The notes under the pieces: model-generated | What the model was told of the DNA's origin: nothing | The model's database searches: none | Seen by the model: the letters and a program-made list of their open reading frames with translations, nothing else | Made by a program: the position numbers and the translations under genes | In this document: in pieces, positions 35,601 to 45,808 of the stretch | How positions within the stretch are numbered: the first letter of the stretch is position 1 | Layout: the number at the start of each line of letters is the position of its first letter | NCBI GenBank assembly: GCA_030248215.1 | Contig: JASANG010003884.1 | Span: forward strand, 29,923-93,922 | DNA length: 64,000 nt | Reading direction: 5' to 3' | Origin: Enoplolaimus lenunculus | Taxonomy: Eukaryota; Nematoda; Enoplea; Enoplida; Thoracostomopsidae

Positions 35601-37215
35601 CCGCGTTGCAATTTTCTCCATCAGACAGCAGCCGGGGTGGTGCCACCGGAAGTAGTTCGGCAACCGGTAGCGCGTTTGCATTTACACCGCCGTTGTCCCA
35701 AGGAGAGACTTCAGGTGGATATGGTGATGACAGGTTTGTTGAAAACGTCGCCAGTGGTCAGCGAAGTCCTCATGTTTCTTCAGATGATGGGTACCATAGC
35801 AACGAATATACCGGAACTGACCCTTCCGGAAGTAGTAATAGTGAAACTGGAAATCGACCCAAAGGTGGTGAGAGTTGTTCTGCTGGCACTTCTGATGGAG
35901 AAGAATCATCGGCACACACTGGAGATAAATTGACGTACAAACATTTAAGTGGTAACTGCGAACGGAAACGTAACGAGGTAAACGGTAATAATTCGTCTAA
36001 AATAGAAAATCTAGACACGGCACTGAATTCAACTAATCTTCCCTTGGACTTTAGTCTGAAAACGCGATATCGAAAACGATGCGCTCCAGAATCAAAACAA
36101 AACAACAGCAAAACTGAAAAAGTGCCAAAGAATTCTGATGGGAGTGATGAAACAATCAAAACTGACTTGAGAAAACAAAATCAGTCAGAAATAATCGTTG
36201 CAACAACTGAACGGCTTTCTCCGCCACGTACCGAGAATATTTTGAAGCTAAATTCTACAAACTATAGTCTACACGATAGCAAAAGGGATGCTTTGGTTCA
36301 AGGATGCCATCAAACAGCAACGCCACCGTATAACTTAGCATCTGTTTGTGCTATATCACCACCTCAGCCAGGCGTTTCATTGAAAACGTCAATGAATGCA
36401 TTATTTCATCATCAAGACAGATGGCAAACAACGGAACCGGAAGATCTCAGCAAGACCCAAATTAGAAATGAGCATACTTTTGGGCGAGAGCCTAGCCCAT
36501 TAAGCTTAAAACAGATCTCACGTATTGAGCTAGGTCATATTGGTTCAAGTGTGATTAACGATAAACCAGACACAAAAAAAGATGCTTGCTTCAGCAGCAA
36601 TAAAATAGCAAAGCCAATTGCAACCAAAATTGTCAATATCAGCAATATGAGCGTGGGCAAGCGTAATGATTTGAGTGGACAAACTTTAACCAAATTTGAG
36701 TATCAAAGACCAATTCAACCAATAAGAAACGAGCACAACAGGAACAATTTAGTGGAAGCAGTCCAAATGGCTGATGGAAAGCAATCTCCGTCAACGAATA
36801 TCCAATCAGCGGGGGCCGACACGCAGACTACGGGCGGAGCAAAAGCGATCACTACTGTAACAAGACGAAGCTGTTCGAGCAATAGTTCAGCGCCTACTCG
36901 CCGTGCTCATTTGTCTATTGAACCGCTGGGCAGGTGCGAAAGTTCACTAGGACAGCTTAGACCTTCGACTAGAGAAAAGTATTACTCCAATGGGGTTAAG
37001 GTGACCCACGAGCCACTTCCCCATTCAAAAAACGCTAGATCTAAGCTTGGAGAAAGAACGGGGAGTGCTCATTTGCTCGGTGATGGATTTCCTAATGTTT
37101 TGCCTCAAAAATCGTTGCATCAAACGTCTTCGCTTTTGATCAACCAACTTTCGGCTGCGAAATATCCAAGTGCAAACAACTTCAGCTTGTATCTGGGTCA
37201 GTTGAATTTAGCTCG

Positions 37216-37248
<33 letters not shown>

Positions 37249-37272
37249 TCATCATCAACAACAACAACAACA

Positions 37273-37329
<57 letters not shown>

Positions 37330-37364
37330 TCATCATCAACAACAACAACAACAGCAGCAGCAGC

Positions 37365-37432
<68 letters not shown>

Positions 37433-40400
37433 CGACAAGAACAGCAGCAACAGCAGCAAGAAAAACATCATCATCATCATCAACAACAACAATCCCAATA
37501 TGAAGCGTTACCGTTTGCTTTCGCTGCCACTCGCGGATTGCACAGTAGTGCAAGTGCATTAGCTGCAATAGCAGCTGCAGTTGCATCGTCCACATCTGAA
37601 CAGCAACAACAGGTCGAAAATTCGGGAGACCAAAAATTGATGCCAGAAATTCCAAAAAATTTAACACTAAAATCCCAATTACTCTCCGATTCGGGCTATT
37701 TTGGTAGTCCACTTTCGAATGCCAGCTCTCTGCTTGAGCTTGACAAAACAGCAAACGCTAGCCCAGATAGCCGTAGCGCTCCAGCAATGTCTCGCGCTTC
37801 ATCTCACGTTGAATGCGGCATACAACTGCCGTCTGGGATACCTGCCGGAAGCCCGTTTCACACCGCTAGGCCAGGATCTGGGAAATCTGAAATCACTATG
37901 GCAACAGCTTGTCGTTCCGACAGTAGGCGATCTGGAAGCAGTTCTGGTTGGTCGACCCCACGAAAACGCAACGATATCGCTGAAAGAACCGCTGCAGTGT
38001 CTCAAATATTGGCACATCGCCAACCAAACTCTACAACCGCTTATTATCCGGGATCATTTGCTGTTCCTACGTTTCCGTCGAATAAATCTGACATTTCTCT
38101 TCAATCATTGGCTACAACAGTTTCGCCGTTATCAAATATGCTCGCATCTCACGCACTGTACGCCGCGAACTATTTAAACAAGCACTCGACGCCGATTCAA
38201 GCGTATGATCCGGGTTTACAAAGCAACAATGCATCCGCAGCGTTGCATATTGCAGCCGCACAGCGATCCGCTAATCGCGATTCAAATTCATTTACCCCTG
38301 GAAGATTTTCTGTACCAAATGACACTCTAAATTTAAGTGCATTCGGCATGTATCCACCGAAACCATATCACGGATCAGTATTCGCTACCCCTGGAACACC
38401 ATCTGGAAACTCATCGGTGACAATTCCTCCAGGTAAAGAAACAGCCAATCAGCGGTCGTCTGTGATATCCAATGCCGGACCGGTTCGTTTGGTTCCAGGA
38501 TCCGACGGATGTCCTCCGCACGCGAAAGGGTTACCGTATCCGTTGCAAAAAGTGAACGGAAAACTGCGCTACGAATGTAACTGGCCAGGTTGCGGCAAAA
38601 CGTTTGGGCAACTTTCAAATCTGAAAGTTCATTTGCGAACCCATACTGGCGATCGACCGTTCAAATGTGACGCGTGCGGCAAGACGTTCACACAGCTGGC
38701 ACATTTGCAGAAACATAATTTGGTTCATACAGGTAATTTATGCTGTTTCGGTTAAGTCGATACGCTGGGGGTAAGTTTTGTTTTTGGCTGCGACGGGGCA
38801 GATCGCGAGAATTATTGTTTTGTGCTGTGAACAACAGCACATTATATTTTAGCTCCTGCAAAGATGCAATGTTTTTGGCGTCCCACGAAATTTCTGGAAA
38901 ATCCGTATCCCGAAAGCCCTTCTCGTACTATACGATCCTAAGCTGTCATGAATGTTTTTTACAAGGCGCTTACGGTATAAAATTGTAAAGTAAACAATAA
39001 TAAAGATAGGCAAAAAATGATCGCTGAGAACAAAAAACAAACCGTTTGGAGTAGCTTGGTATTACTGTAAATTGGTTCGTTTTACGTAGAAGTATAGACG
39101 ATTGGCGACAAATTATTAATCGTGTGCCACTAGACGAGGCACAATTAAAAGCATTTTCTGTTTTACTTTCCATCAGCGCATTAGAAATAGGGTTGTTCTC
39201 GTGGCATTGTAAAACTAAAATTTCCACAATATTTTCTAGTTTTCGAAAATAGCTTTATAAATTTAGCCCATGTGAAGATCAGCAGCGAAACCGTTTTTCT
39301 GTGGGACTGCAGTAGAGTAAACTTAAGCTTTAGACTAATTTTTTGTTTGGCTTAGGCTTAGGAATATGCTCATTCTTGTGCTTAGGCTTCGGCTTAGGAA
39401 TACGCTTATAATACAGTTCCGCCCCTGTTTTTTACATTGGCCTAAATATTTACAGTGATTAATTAAATTGTTAAGTAAACGTACAAAACATGCGCTCGTT
39501 TTCATCCATAGTAGTTTTAAAGCTAGGAGGATTTTCATTGCTTAAGTTGAAAAGCCACAAAATAAATTCTCAGGGGCAGCAACGTAGTATTAGCTATGTC
39601 ATATTTAAAATTGTTTGTTAGTTAATTTTTGTTTTAGGCGAAAAACCACATCAATGTGACATTTGTAAAAAGCGATTTAGTTCAACGTCAAATCTAAAAA
39701 CACATCTTCGCTTGCATTCAGGACAAAAACCGTACGTTTGTGAGCTGTGCGCATCTCGGTTTACTCAATTTGTTCATTTAAAATTGCACAAACGGTTGCA
39801 CGCAAATAACAGGCCTCATTCGTGTCGGTCGTGCTCAAAAACGTACATTTCTCCATCTGGATTGCGAACACACTGGAAACACAACGCTGGATGCTTATCT
39901 CCACCAGAACGAAATTCAAAGTCAGGAGCGGCTGGCAGTTATCTTGGCGGTGATACCAATTCAAGTTCACGCTTAGCTGCTGAATGCGGTAGGCCAAGAT
40001 CAGGGAACTGCCGCGGTGGCATAGTAGGCATGGATACTGGTCATGTTGACAGTACACATAGACCACACAGTGCTACTGCTGGCAGTGAAACACCAGCTAA
40101 ACGTCATCATCATTGTGATACTCACCAAACTGGTGATCATCACATGATAATAGATCATTCAGATGGTGCTTGCTGCAGTGGTGAATACTGTACAGCTGCT
40201 GGGTCCAGCGGCACCTCAGGCGGATCTGTGACCCCGTCAGAGTCTGCCGATGGAACCAGTGGCTGCGGGTCGGCAGATGAAGATGACTCAATTATGGGGA
40301 ACGTTCGTCAAAATGAACTGCAAAAGCCTGCAGGACCCGTAATCTCCGATCATCGAGTTGTGGATCCTGCTGGAAGAAGTGGACTCAGTCCTGAATCAAC

Positions 40401-40662
40401 CACACATCATATCGTGTCACATTATAGACAACTGCCTATCAGATCGCCAGACGCAGTAAATGGGCGGAGTCGCGTTGGCGCAAACGTTGAGAACAGACCA
40501 AATGTCGCGCGACACGTCGTCGAGGATAATTGTAGCTCAAATCAAGCCGTTGTTGCAACTGGGTCCACAGGCGCTTCCGGTAGTGTTGCATCTGTGATTA
40601 TAAGCACAAAAAATTTAGTTGAAGATAATCATGTAAGCAGTACAACATTAATGACAATTTGA
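29169..40662 (+). CDS. blmp-1: Blimp-1/PRDM1-like PR-domain zinc-finger transcription factor, seven exons
   Basis: Exons: 29169-29656, 32192-32477, 32864-32989, 33416-33541, 34663-34798, 35223-38732, 39638-40662. Phases agree at every junction; the sum is 5,697 nt (about 1,898 residues). The PR/SET domain (about residues 204-375) is coded by exons 2-5, with core motifs [34 protein letters not shown] and [14 protein letters not shown], matching the PRDM1 order. Five zinc fingers lie at residues 1504-1643, with linkers [22 protein letters not shown] and HANNRPH. The last finger ([17 protein letters not shown]) is of the invertebrate Blimp-1 type. In animals Blimp-1 is a nuclear DNA-binding repressor acting in developmental timing and cell fate. 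This copy is much longer than the roughly 800-1,200 residues usual in the family, because exon 6 is huge, low-complexity and Gln/His-rich. Family assignment is firm; exon 1 and the C-terminal end are the least certain parts. Confidence 0.93.
29858..30162. mobile_element. TIR element in Blimp-1 intron 1
   Basis: ATGTCATAGGCTAATCTGCT at the left faces AGCAAATTGGCCTACGGCAT at the right. The interior repeats AGCAGTTTGG and CCAATC(T/A)GCT in both orientations. About 300 bp, non-coding. Confidence 0.75.
31097..31421. mobile_element. MITE family H in Blimp-1 intron 1
   Basis: AACCAAGAGTGGATAATCGC at the left and GTGATTATCCACTTTTGCT at the right, with GTGCAACTGGGCACATTCTG just inside. The copy at 49006-49330 shares ends and interior (GGCCAAAAACGCAACGC). 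Confidence 0.88.
31870..31955. repeat. Partial MITE family B
   Basis: TAACTCAGACTGAGTGATTC and AAAATCAACTCGCTGGAATT match one end of family B; the other end is absent. Lies at the 3' end of Blimp-1 intron 1. Confidence 0.6.
32192..32477 (+). CDS. blmp-1: Blimp-1-like exon 2, start of PR domain
   Basis: Acceptor TGTTTTTAG, donor AAT|GTAAGT. Contains [19 protein letters not shown] (from residue 195), which aligns with the W-x-E-x-x-F-E-x-x-x-x-Y-I-V stretch that opens the PRDM1 PR region, followed by a Ser/Gln-rich linker and [13 protein letters not shown], the counterpart of the 'A-SLPRNL' segment of vertebrate PRDM1. Ends in phase 0. Confidence 0.88.
32515..32716. mobile_element. MITE family B filling half of Blimp-1 intron 2
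   Basis: CACTGTAAATTTCAATGAGT to CACTAGAACTTACAGTG, flanked by TA on both sides. It makes up just over half of the 386-bp intron. Confidence 0.88.
32864..32989 (+). CDS. blmp-1: Blimp-1-like exon 3, PR domain core
   Basis: Phase 0 at both ends, 42 codons. [19 protein letters not shown] corresponds to the highly conserved V-x-S-x-E-Y-I-P-x-G-T-R-F-G-P-L block of PRDM1, and the exon closes with KSYFWR, matching the family's K-Y-F-W-R. The acceptor is TATTTTAG; the donor is the weaker AGG|GTTAGC. Too short to stand out as an ORF; found by reading through the intron-exon pattern. Confidence 0.9.
33065..33192 (-). repeat. tRNA-derived SINE in Blimp-1 intron 3
   Basis: The minus strand reads GAGCGTCAAGCTCCTATAGC, GGAGTTCGAATCCTAGCAT and then the tail AAAAGTAGGTCTCAGGAGAA...CATGTGAGAAAGGGTTAA, identical in order to 50330-50476. 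Confidence 0.8.
33416..33541 (+). CDS. blmp-1: Blimp-1-like exon 4, PR domain core
   Basis: Phase 0 at both ends, 42 codons. It starts IYNKQ after a GCATCAG acceptor and includes the invariant PR-domain block NWMRFVNPA and then NLVACQ, the family's N-L-A-A-C-Q. The donor CAG|GTAAAC is followed after 8 bp by the end of a MITE (33549-33689). Confidence 0.9.
33549..33689 (-). mobile_element. MITE family D with telomere-like core, 8 bp after exon 4 donor
   Basis: GGCCAATGTAAACAACAGGG at one end and CCGTGATCTTCACATGGGCC at the other; the core is CATACTCCTAAGCCTAAGCC. Lies in Blimp-1 intron 4, in opposite orientation to the next copy (33841-34013). Confidence 0.9.
33841..34013 (+). mobile_element. 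MITE family D, second copy in intron 4
   Basis: GGGCCCATGTAAAAATCAGG to GTTCTTTACATTGGCCC; the core has about six TTAGGC/TTAGGT units (GCTTAGGCTTAGGTTTAGGC). Confidence 0.9.
34198..34630. mobile_element. MITE family F (hAT-like), third element in intron 4
   Basis: CAGAGTGCAACCGGAATTC and AATTCCGGTTGCCCACTGCCTG are inverted ends, with CCGGTTCCGG words beside both. The right end lies 33 bp before Blimp-1 exon 5, so the exon's acceptor is only just outside it. Confidence 0.8.
34663..34798 (+). CDS. blmp-1: Blimp-1-like exon 5, end of PR domain
   Basis: Acceptor TTTGTTTCAG, donor CTAG|GTAAGC, ends in phase 1. Codes [19 protein letters not shown] then YCSQFAERL, matching the PRDM1 segment I-Y-F-Y-x-I-x-x-I-x-x-x-x-E-L-L-V-W-Y-C-x-x-F-A-E-R-L almost residue for residue. 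The exon starts 33 bp after the end of a hAT-like MITE that fills much of intron 4. Confidence 0.92.
35223..38732 (+). CDS. blmp-1: Blimp-1-like exon 6: long disordered region, polyQ, zinc fingers 1-2
   Basis: A single 3,510-nt exon (residues 388-1558). Acceptor CGATATTTTAG, donor CATACAG|GTAATT in phase 1. Most is low-complexity and polar, as expected of the linker between PR domain and fingers. It has two matches to the CtBP-recruiting pattern PxDLS: PLDFSLK (residues 661-667) and PEDLSK (793-798). A Gln/His tract covers residues 1053-1144. Fingers 1 and 2 are at 1504-1528 and 1534-1556. Finger 1 is C-x4-C (CNWPGC) rather than the family's usual C-x2-C. Just before it, [17 protein letters not shown] matches the PRDM1 lead-in 'TLPYPLKKQNGKIKYEC'. 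Confidence 0.95.
37217..37492 (+). repeat. Polyglutamine/histidine codon repeat in Blimp-1 exon 6
   Basis: About 92 codons of CAA, CAG and CAT with a single CGA, a few GAA/GAG/AAA interruptions and three His clusters (CATCATCATCAA twice, then five CATs). Blocks of pure CAA alternate with blocks of pure CAG, so the tract grew by slippage of separate sub-arrays rather than one expansion. Reverse-strand reading gives meaningless polyVal/polyLeu ORFs. Confidence 0.97.
39266..39442 (+). mobile_element. MITE family D in Blimp-1 intron 6
   Basis: GCCCATGTGAAGATCAGCAG to TTTTTTACATTGGCC, with a GGCTTAGGCTTAGGAATATG core. Same layout as 33841-34013. Confidence 0.9.
39638..40662 (+). CDS. blmp-1: Blimp-1-like exon 7: zinc fingers 3-5 and C-terminal tail
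   Basis: Acceptor TTTTGTTTTAG; its first two bases complete the Gly codon split from exon 6, giving the intact linker HTGEKPH. Finger 3 ([21 protein letters not shown]), finger 4 ([21 protein letters not shown]) and finger 5 ([19 protein letters not shown], closed by His/Cys) follow the Blimp-1 order exactly. The tail of about 255 residues is Ser/Gly/His-rich and ends at TGA. A GTAAGC inside the last codons (about 40633) could serve as a donor, so a further exon cannot be excluded. Confidence 0.93.
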
Positions 40663-41350
40663 AGTATAAGCTTAAACGAAATGCAATATAAAATTGAAAA
40701 GTTGATGCATATAATTCGAAATGTAAACATAGAAATAACAATGATCTTGGCTATCGCCAGTTTGAAATAGTTCAAATTTTACAATTTGAAAGTTTAATAG
40801 AGCCAATTTTGGATATTTCAGTAATTAAAATTCAGTCTCTAAAACGTACCATTGGCTAACAATAACGCTAATCCTCGTATAATATTGCCAGCTCAACGCT
40901 GACATGAGTGAAATAATTTCAAAAATTCACAAAATTCGCTGCGAAATTACTAAATTATATCAAACCCTGGTTGTTATATCAGATTGTTTTCTGTGAACTC
41001 AAAGATATCAACACGGAATGTTTGCTTCACCTTCAAGCATTGATTATTGTAAATTTTTATTAGTAGCTTTAAAATGTTGTTTACTTGCGATATTTTGGCC
41101 CATGTTACGATTGAATTCAACGGTATTGCGAAGCCAGTTTAGCTCACCTGGAGACCGGATACTTCTTCTTTGTACGATTTTTCATCAGTAACGTTATTTT
41201 GGTCATAATCGGTTAGTGTATGATAAATACTTTACTAATCGTAACAAGGGACCGGTTTTACGTTGTCATGGTGTTGGACTTATTGAATTTCGGTAATTGT
41301 ATGCAGATTCTTACCTGCTATAAGTTGCGTAAATATATTTCGCACGACTT
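40663..41350. other. 3' flank of the Blimp-1-like gene
   Basis: AT-rich, no ORF. No clear AATAAA within the first 700 bp; the first lies near 41707 beyond a MITE, so the 3' UTR end cannot be placed. Confidence 0.5.
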
Positions 41351-41353
41351 TTA

Positions 41354-41610
41354 CACTGTAAAATTTTCAGTGAGTTTATTTTAACTCAGATTGAGTTGAA
41401 TCATTCAGTCTGAGTTAGGACTATGAGAACTCAGAATTTTGAATTGTTGATTCAATTCATTATAAGCTAATTAATCAACTCACCCCGAGTGCACTCAACT
41501 GAGAGTGAGAATCAACTCAACTCAGAGTGTGTCAATGTTCACTTATATTAATGCAGAAATAACCAACTCGCTGGCTGAATCGATTAATCAACTCATTGGA
41601 ATTTACAGTA
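41354..41610. mobile_element. MITE family B copy
   Basis: CACTGTAAAATTTTCAGTGA to CATTGGAATTTACAGTA, with AACTCA/TGAGTT words throughout. Confidence 0.82.
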
Positions 41611-41929
41611 TAAAATGAACACGAATTATAGTTTATAATTGAACTAAGCAACGTTTAAATCTGGCATGGTTACATAGAGAAAAGCAACTATTGAGATTCA
41701 ACGAAAGTAATAAAATTCGAAATGTTATACCGAACTAAGCATGACAATTGTGTTTTTCTTACGGTCGTTAAAGTTTAAAAATTAATATATTTTCTAATAT
41801 TTTAAAAAACCTACGACATACCTATGGCTATGCCAGATAGCAAATTAGGTTATTATTTTAAAAATACACCGCTATGGTTGCAGCTGCACGTTCAAGTTTT
41901 CAAATTAGTATGCTGTAGTGCCTTGTGGC

Positions 41930-42006
41930 AATAAGCGTGCGCTGTGGCGAGGTAAAACGCAACCCCCCGGCCAGCGCTGGACGTCACCAAAAGTATAGTG
42001 CCACCA
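41930..42006. repeat. GC-rich element family O
   Basis: GCGAGGTAAAACGCAACCC then GACGTCACCAAAAGTATAGT and GCCACC, the same terminal sequence as 46600-46627. Confidence 0.45.
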
Positions 42007-42435
42007 TATTAAATAGCGATAGGTGCTAGTTGTATTTGAAAATGTTTATATACAGTTGATTATTTGTGTGAGTTCATTATGGACCATCTGCACTTCGATT
42101 ATGGTTCGATACATTCCTGTTTTATAATGTACATAATCACATTCCTGTATAACTATTTATATCTATGTTACTTTTATCTCGTGGATCACTAATTATAAGT
42201 ACAATTACATTTAGGTGTTTTCGGTTATCCCCCTACCTACCAGTATTTGGCTAAAAATGGTTTGATTTTGGAAATTTTTTTTATGAATTTGAACTTTTAA
42301 AGAGAGGTTTCGGATCTTTATATACATACATCGACTAGACGGTGAGGAATATTAAGCGAAAAAATTTCAGTTTACTATCTTTAACCGAAAAGACACAAAT
42401 ACACAATAGTTTGTTTTAATCATATGCAAACGGTA

Positions 42436-42647
42436 CACTGCAAAAAATGGTGAGTCGAATTGACTCCCTCCGAAATGGGCTCCACGGGACTATACAAATT
42501 GAGTGAAATTGGACTCCGCCAGAGTTAAACGTGCGACTAAGTGAGTCCAATTTGACTCTGGCTGAGTGTCAAGTTTGACTCAGTTTGTATAGTCCCGTAG
42601 AGCCTATTTCGAAGAGTCAATTTGTGACTCACCATTTTTTTGCAGTG
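42436..42647. mobile_element. MITE family A copy
   Basis: CACTGCAAAAAATGGTGAGT to CACCATTTTTTTGCAGTG, TA at both edges; foldback with AGTTTGACTCAGTTTGTATA against its complement. Confidence 0.92.
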
Positions 42648-43227
42648 TAGCTTTAAATTGACCTCACAATTAGTCGTTGAATATTGACAAAATTCAGTAT
42701 AGATTAATATACAGTCACGAAAAACTCAACATTTCGGTTCACCATTGTCAGCAATTATTATAAACTAAACTTGTAAAAAATGATAATTTTCACAGGTTGT
42801 TTCGTTTTTAAGGCTTAACACACGATAATTTGTGATAGCTGCTACCTGGTTCTGAAAATATACTGGCAAACAACAACTGTCTACTAATTTTAAACAATAT
42901 TTGTTTTTATATAATTGCTTGCCTTATATATCTAAATAGCAATGCGTGCTCACTTTATATACAATTCCACACAAATATATTCCATTTTTTACATTAGTTT
43001 TCGGTGATATAGCATGTGTTTTTGTTGTTGTTGTTTGTACTGTTGTTTATGCTTTCAATTTTAAATATGGTTCCTGTATACATATCTACTTGTGGTTATC
43101 TTGAATTTTTGGATTTTTCAACTTATCTGTGCTGCTCAAACAGCGAATCTTTGGCCTAATCTTAGGTTTTAACTCAGATTTGGGTAAAAGCTTAGGCATA
43201 GTTAAACTTTTTCCAAAAATCTATGTA

Positions 43228-43355
43228 GTTTTATTGGTGACGTACGGCACCGCGCTGTCTCGAGCAGCCACGAACGTCGGCGTCTGGTAACGCGCAGTGG
43301 CGGACGGTGCCATGCGCCACTGCGAGGAACAGAACTGTAAAGCGCAACCCTAAGC
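43228..43355. repeat. GC-rich element family O
   Basis: GGTGACGTACGGCACCGCGC to GAACTGTAAAGCGCAACC; markedly GC-rich against the AT-rich flanks. Confidence 0.45.
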
Positions 43356-43931
43356 ATCCATTATCACCGGGTTGTCGCAACTTTGATACATTTCACGTAT
43401 GTCTTCCACTGATTGTGTCTTACGAAAAATGCTGCCTTGATATATTTCTTTTGTTTTGAATTGTTATATGTATGTATGTATATATATTGTTAATCTAAGC
43501 AATATGATATGAACGTTCAAATAAGATTGTCTAAATAGATACCGATACCATACAATTTCAATAAAAGTATTCCACTTAAAATATTAAATTTTTTCTCTGG
43601 TAGTAGCAGTTAAAGTTTTAGCCTCATGACATATATGAATGTTTATGCTCCTACTCAACGGGGTAACATTGTTTAATTTCAAAATCATTATTGTCCTTAT
43701 TATTACCGTATATTTGCTTTAGAACCATGCAACGATAAGCTGTAAAAGTTCAGTTTTGTTTTAGTATATAAATGGTCAGCGGCAATTTTTAGCAAAACTT
43801 GAAAATTTCGCTTGATTTCACGGTATATTTGCAATTGATTCCTATACTGTGATTTGTGCAATACGTATTAATCGCAACATATCACTTATAATTACAGTTG
43901 CTAACTGGTTGCTTAGCGTTTATGATTTATA

Positions 43932-44132
43932 CACTGCAAAAAATGGTGAGTCAAATTGATTCTCTCCGAAATAGGCTTTTTCTGACTACACAAACTAACT
44001 CAAAATTCGACTCCACCTGAGTCAAATTGAGTCGAATTTGACTTAAGAGGAGTCGAATTTTGAGTTAGTTTGTGTAGTCAGGAAAAGCCTATTTCGGAGA
44101 AAGTCAATTTGACACACCATTTTTTGCAGCGT
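43932..44132. mobile_element. MITE family A copy
   Basis: CACTGCAAAAAATGGTGAGT to CACCATTTTTTGCAGCG, with a nearly perfect foldback around AGTCGAATTTTGAGTTAG. Confidence 0.92.
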
Positions 44133-44210
44133 ACTATTGCTATAAATATCTGATAATTTTTTGCATTCTGCATGCCTTTACATTATAAACAAAACTGTTA
44201 TTGACGTCAT

Positions 44211-44367
44211 GGCCAATGTTACTGTTAGTTGCGTATACAGTACACTAAGCGTATTCCTAAGCCTAAGCCTAAGCCTAAACGTTTCTAAAATGTGTTCCTA
44301 TGCCAAAGCCTGAGCCTAAGCAAAAATGTAATCTAGAATCGGGACGCCCCTAAAAGTAACATGAGCC
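44211..44367 (-). mobile_element. MITE family C, inverted copy
   Basis: GGCCAATGTTACTGTTAG to CCCCTAAAAGTAACATGAGCC. The core CCTAAGCCTAAGCCTAAGCC is the longest run of telomere-type units in the window. Only 79 bp after the family A copy. Confidence 0.85.
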
Positions 44368-45066
44368 GTCATAGGCAGGAGGTTAAATTATGGTATATTT
44401 CGGAGAGTTTAGATAGTGCATCCTGCCGTTCTTTTCCGGAAATTTCAGAAAATGTTTTGCTGAAAAACTTCTAATAAATGTCAGAATTGAGGTTTTGTGT
44501 TACAAACGGCTTTTGTGGAATGTTGAATTATAGCTGAATTTTATTCCTGACTATTGTAGCCCCTCCGGAAAATGATCCGACCCTGTTCTATACATGGGCC
44601 AGAAAACGCAACGCTAGCCGAGTACATTTCACACTGCATCAAAATTGCCATCGTTGAATACTTTTGTCAGTAGCCAAGAATCAAGATCATTATCTACTTC
44701 TGACTATACAAAGTTATTTTTAGCTAGTAGCTATGTGATTTACGTGTTCTAACGGTCGTCGTAATTGTGTGACAATTAATTGATCAGAGTTTAATGAAAA
44801 TTGCTGTGTAGCGGTTGTGCTTGTCTTCCATTGTGACGGTTTGTTCATATTTTATAAATATGTAAGAAATATGTAAATAATATCGTGGTCTTGTTTTGAG
44901 ATCGGTTTTCAATTATGTCAATCACAATAGCTTTTTTGACTTAAATTTCGTTCGTTGACGCTTGGTTAATTTTATTTCTATTTTCAAAGGTAGATCACCG
45001 CACATTCAGCTATTTTTAGTTAAAACGGCTTCGAAGTAAATAAAGCAATAAATTCATTCGCAATGC

Positions 45067-45249
45067 GGCCCATGTTACTTTTAGGGCCGTCCCGGTTTCT
45101 GGTGGGTTTGTAAAAGAGTAGGCTTACATTCTAGACTACATTTTTTGCTTAGGCTTAGGCTTAGGAATACGCTTTTGGAACGCTTAGGCTTAGGCTTAGG
45201 AATATATACGCTTAGTCTACTGTGACGGTCCTAAAAGTAACATTGGCCC
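45067..45249 (+). mobile_element. MITE family C copy
   Basis: GGCCCATGTTACTTTTAGGG to CCTAAAAGTAACATTGGCCC; the core GCTTAGGCTTAGGCTTAGGA is repeated twice. The ends are the cleanest of the family. Confidence 0.93.
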
Positions 45250-45808
45250 GCAATGCTATATTAATTTCTAAATTACTTCACAAATGATAACAATTTTGCA
45301 AATCATGTTTCGTTGCCTGTAAGTTACTTTTTTAATTGTAAAGTTTAAAATCGTTCGATATAAGGTTTTTGGTGCTGCAATAGTTTGAACTTTAGAATTT
45401 ATGACTAGTATAGTACTATGGTATCTAAGGCATGTGTATACATGAAAGCAGTGTAAACGCTCTGCTCTAACCTTTATTACAACCGTTTAAAGCAGAAATT
45501 TAAGCAATATTGACACGTGTATGTTATTGCAGCGAGAACTTGCAATGTTGCTTTTTGGTTTGCAGCATATTAAAACTGCCAGTCTCACGAGTCCGTAGCG
45601 TATTTAATTTGAGCATTTTCTCACCACAACTTTCGAACGAGATCGGATTGTTTCAATCAATTTGTTCAAGGGAACGCAAGTAGATACAACTTGACCAGTT
45701 TCATACATATTTAATTTGTTTAGTATATGTTTATTATTTTTAAATAAAAATTTGGGCGAGTTGATCCACTTTTGGTGTTGCTTTGGACATAAATTACGAT
45801 TGAAGATC

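Noticed and set aside
37182-37754. Minus-strand polyVal/polyLeu ORFs of 190 and 96 codons
   Set aside because: They are the reverse complement of the Gln/His tract of Blimp-1 exon 6.
44250-44290. True telomere or subtelomere
   Set aside because: TTAGGC runs are short, occur in both orientations, and lie inside bounded MITEs between ordinary genes.
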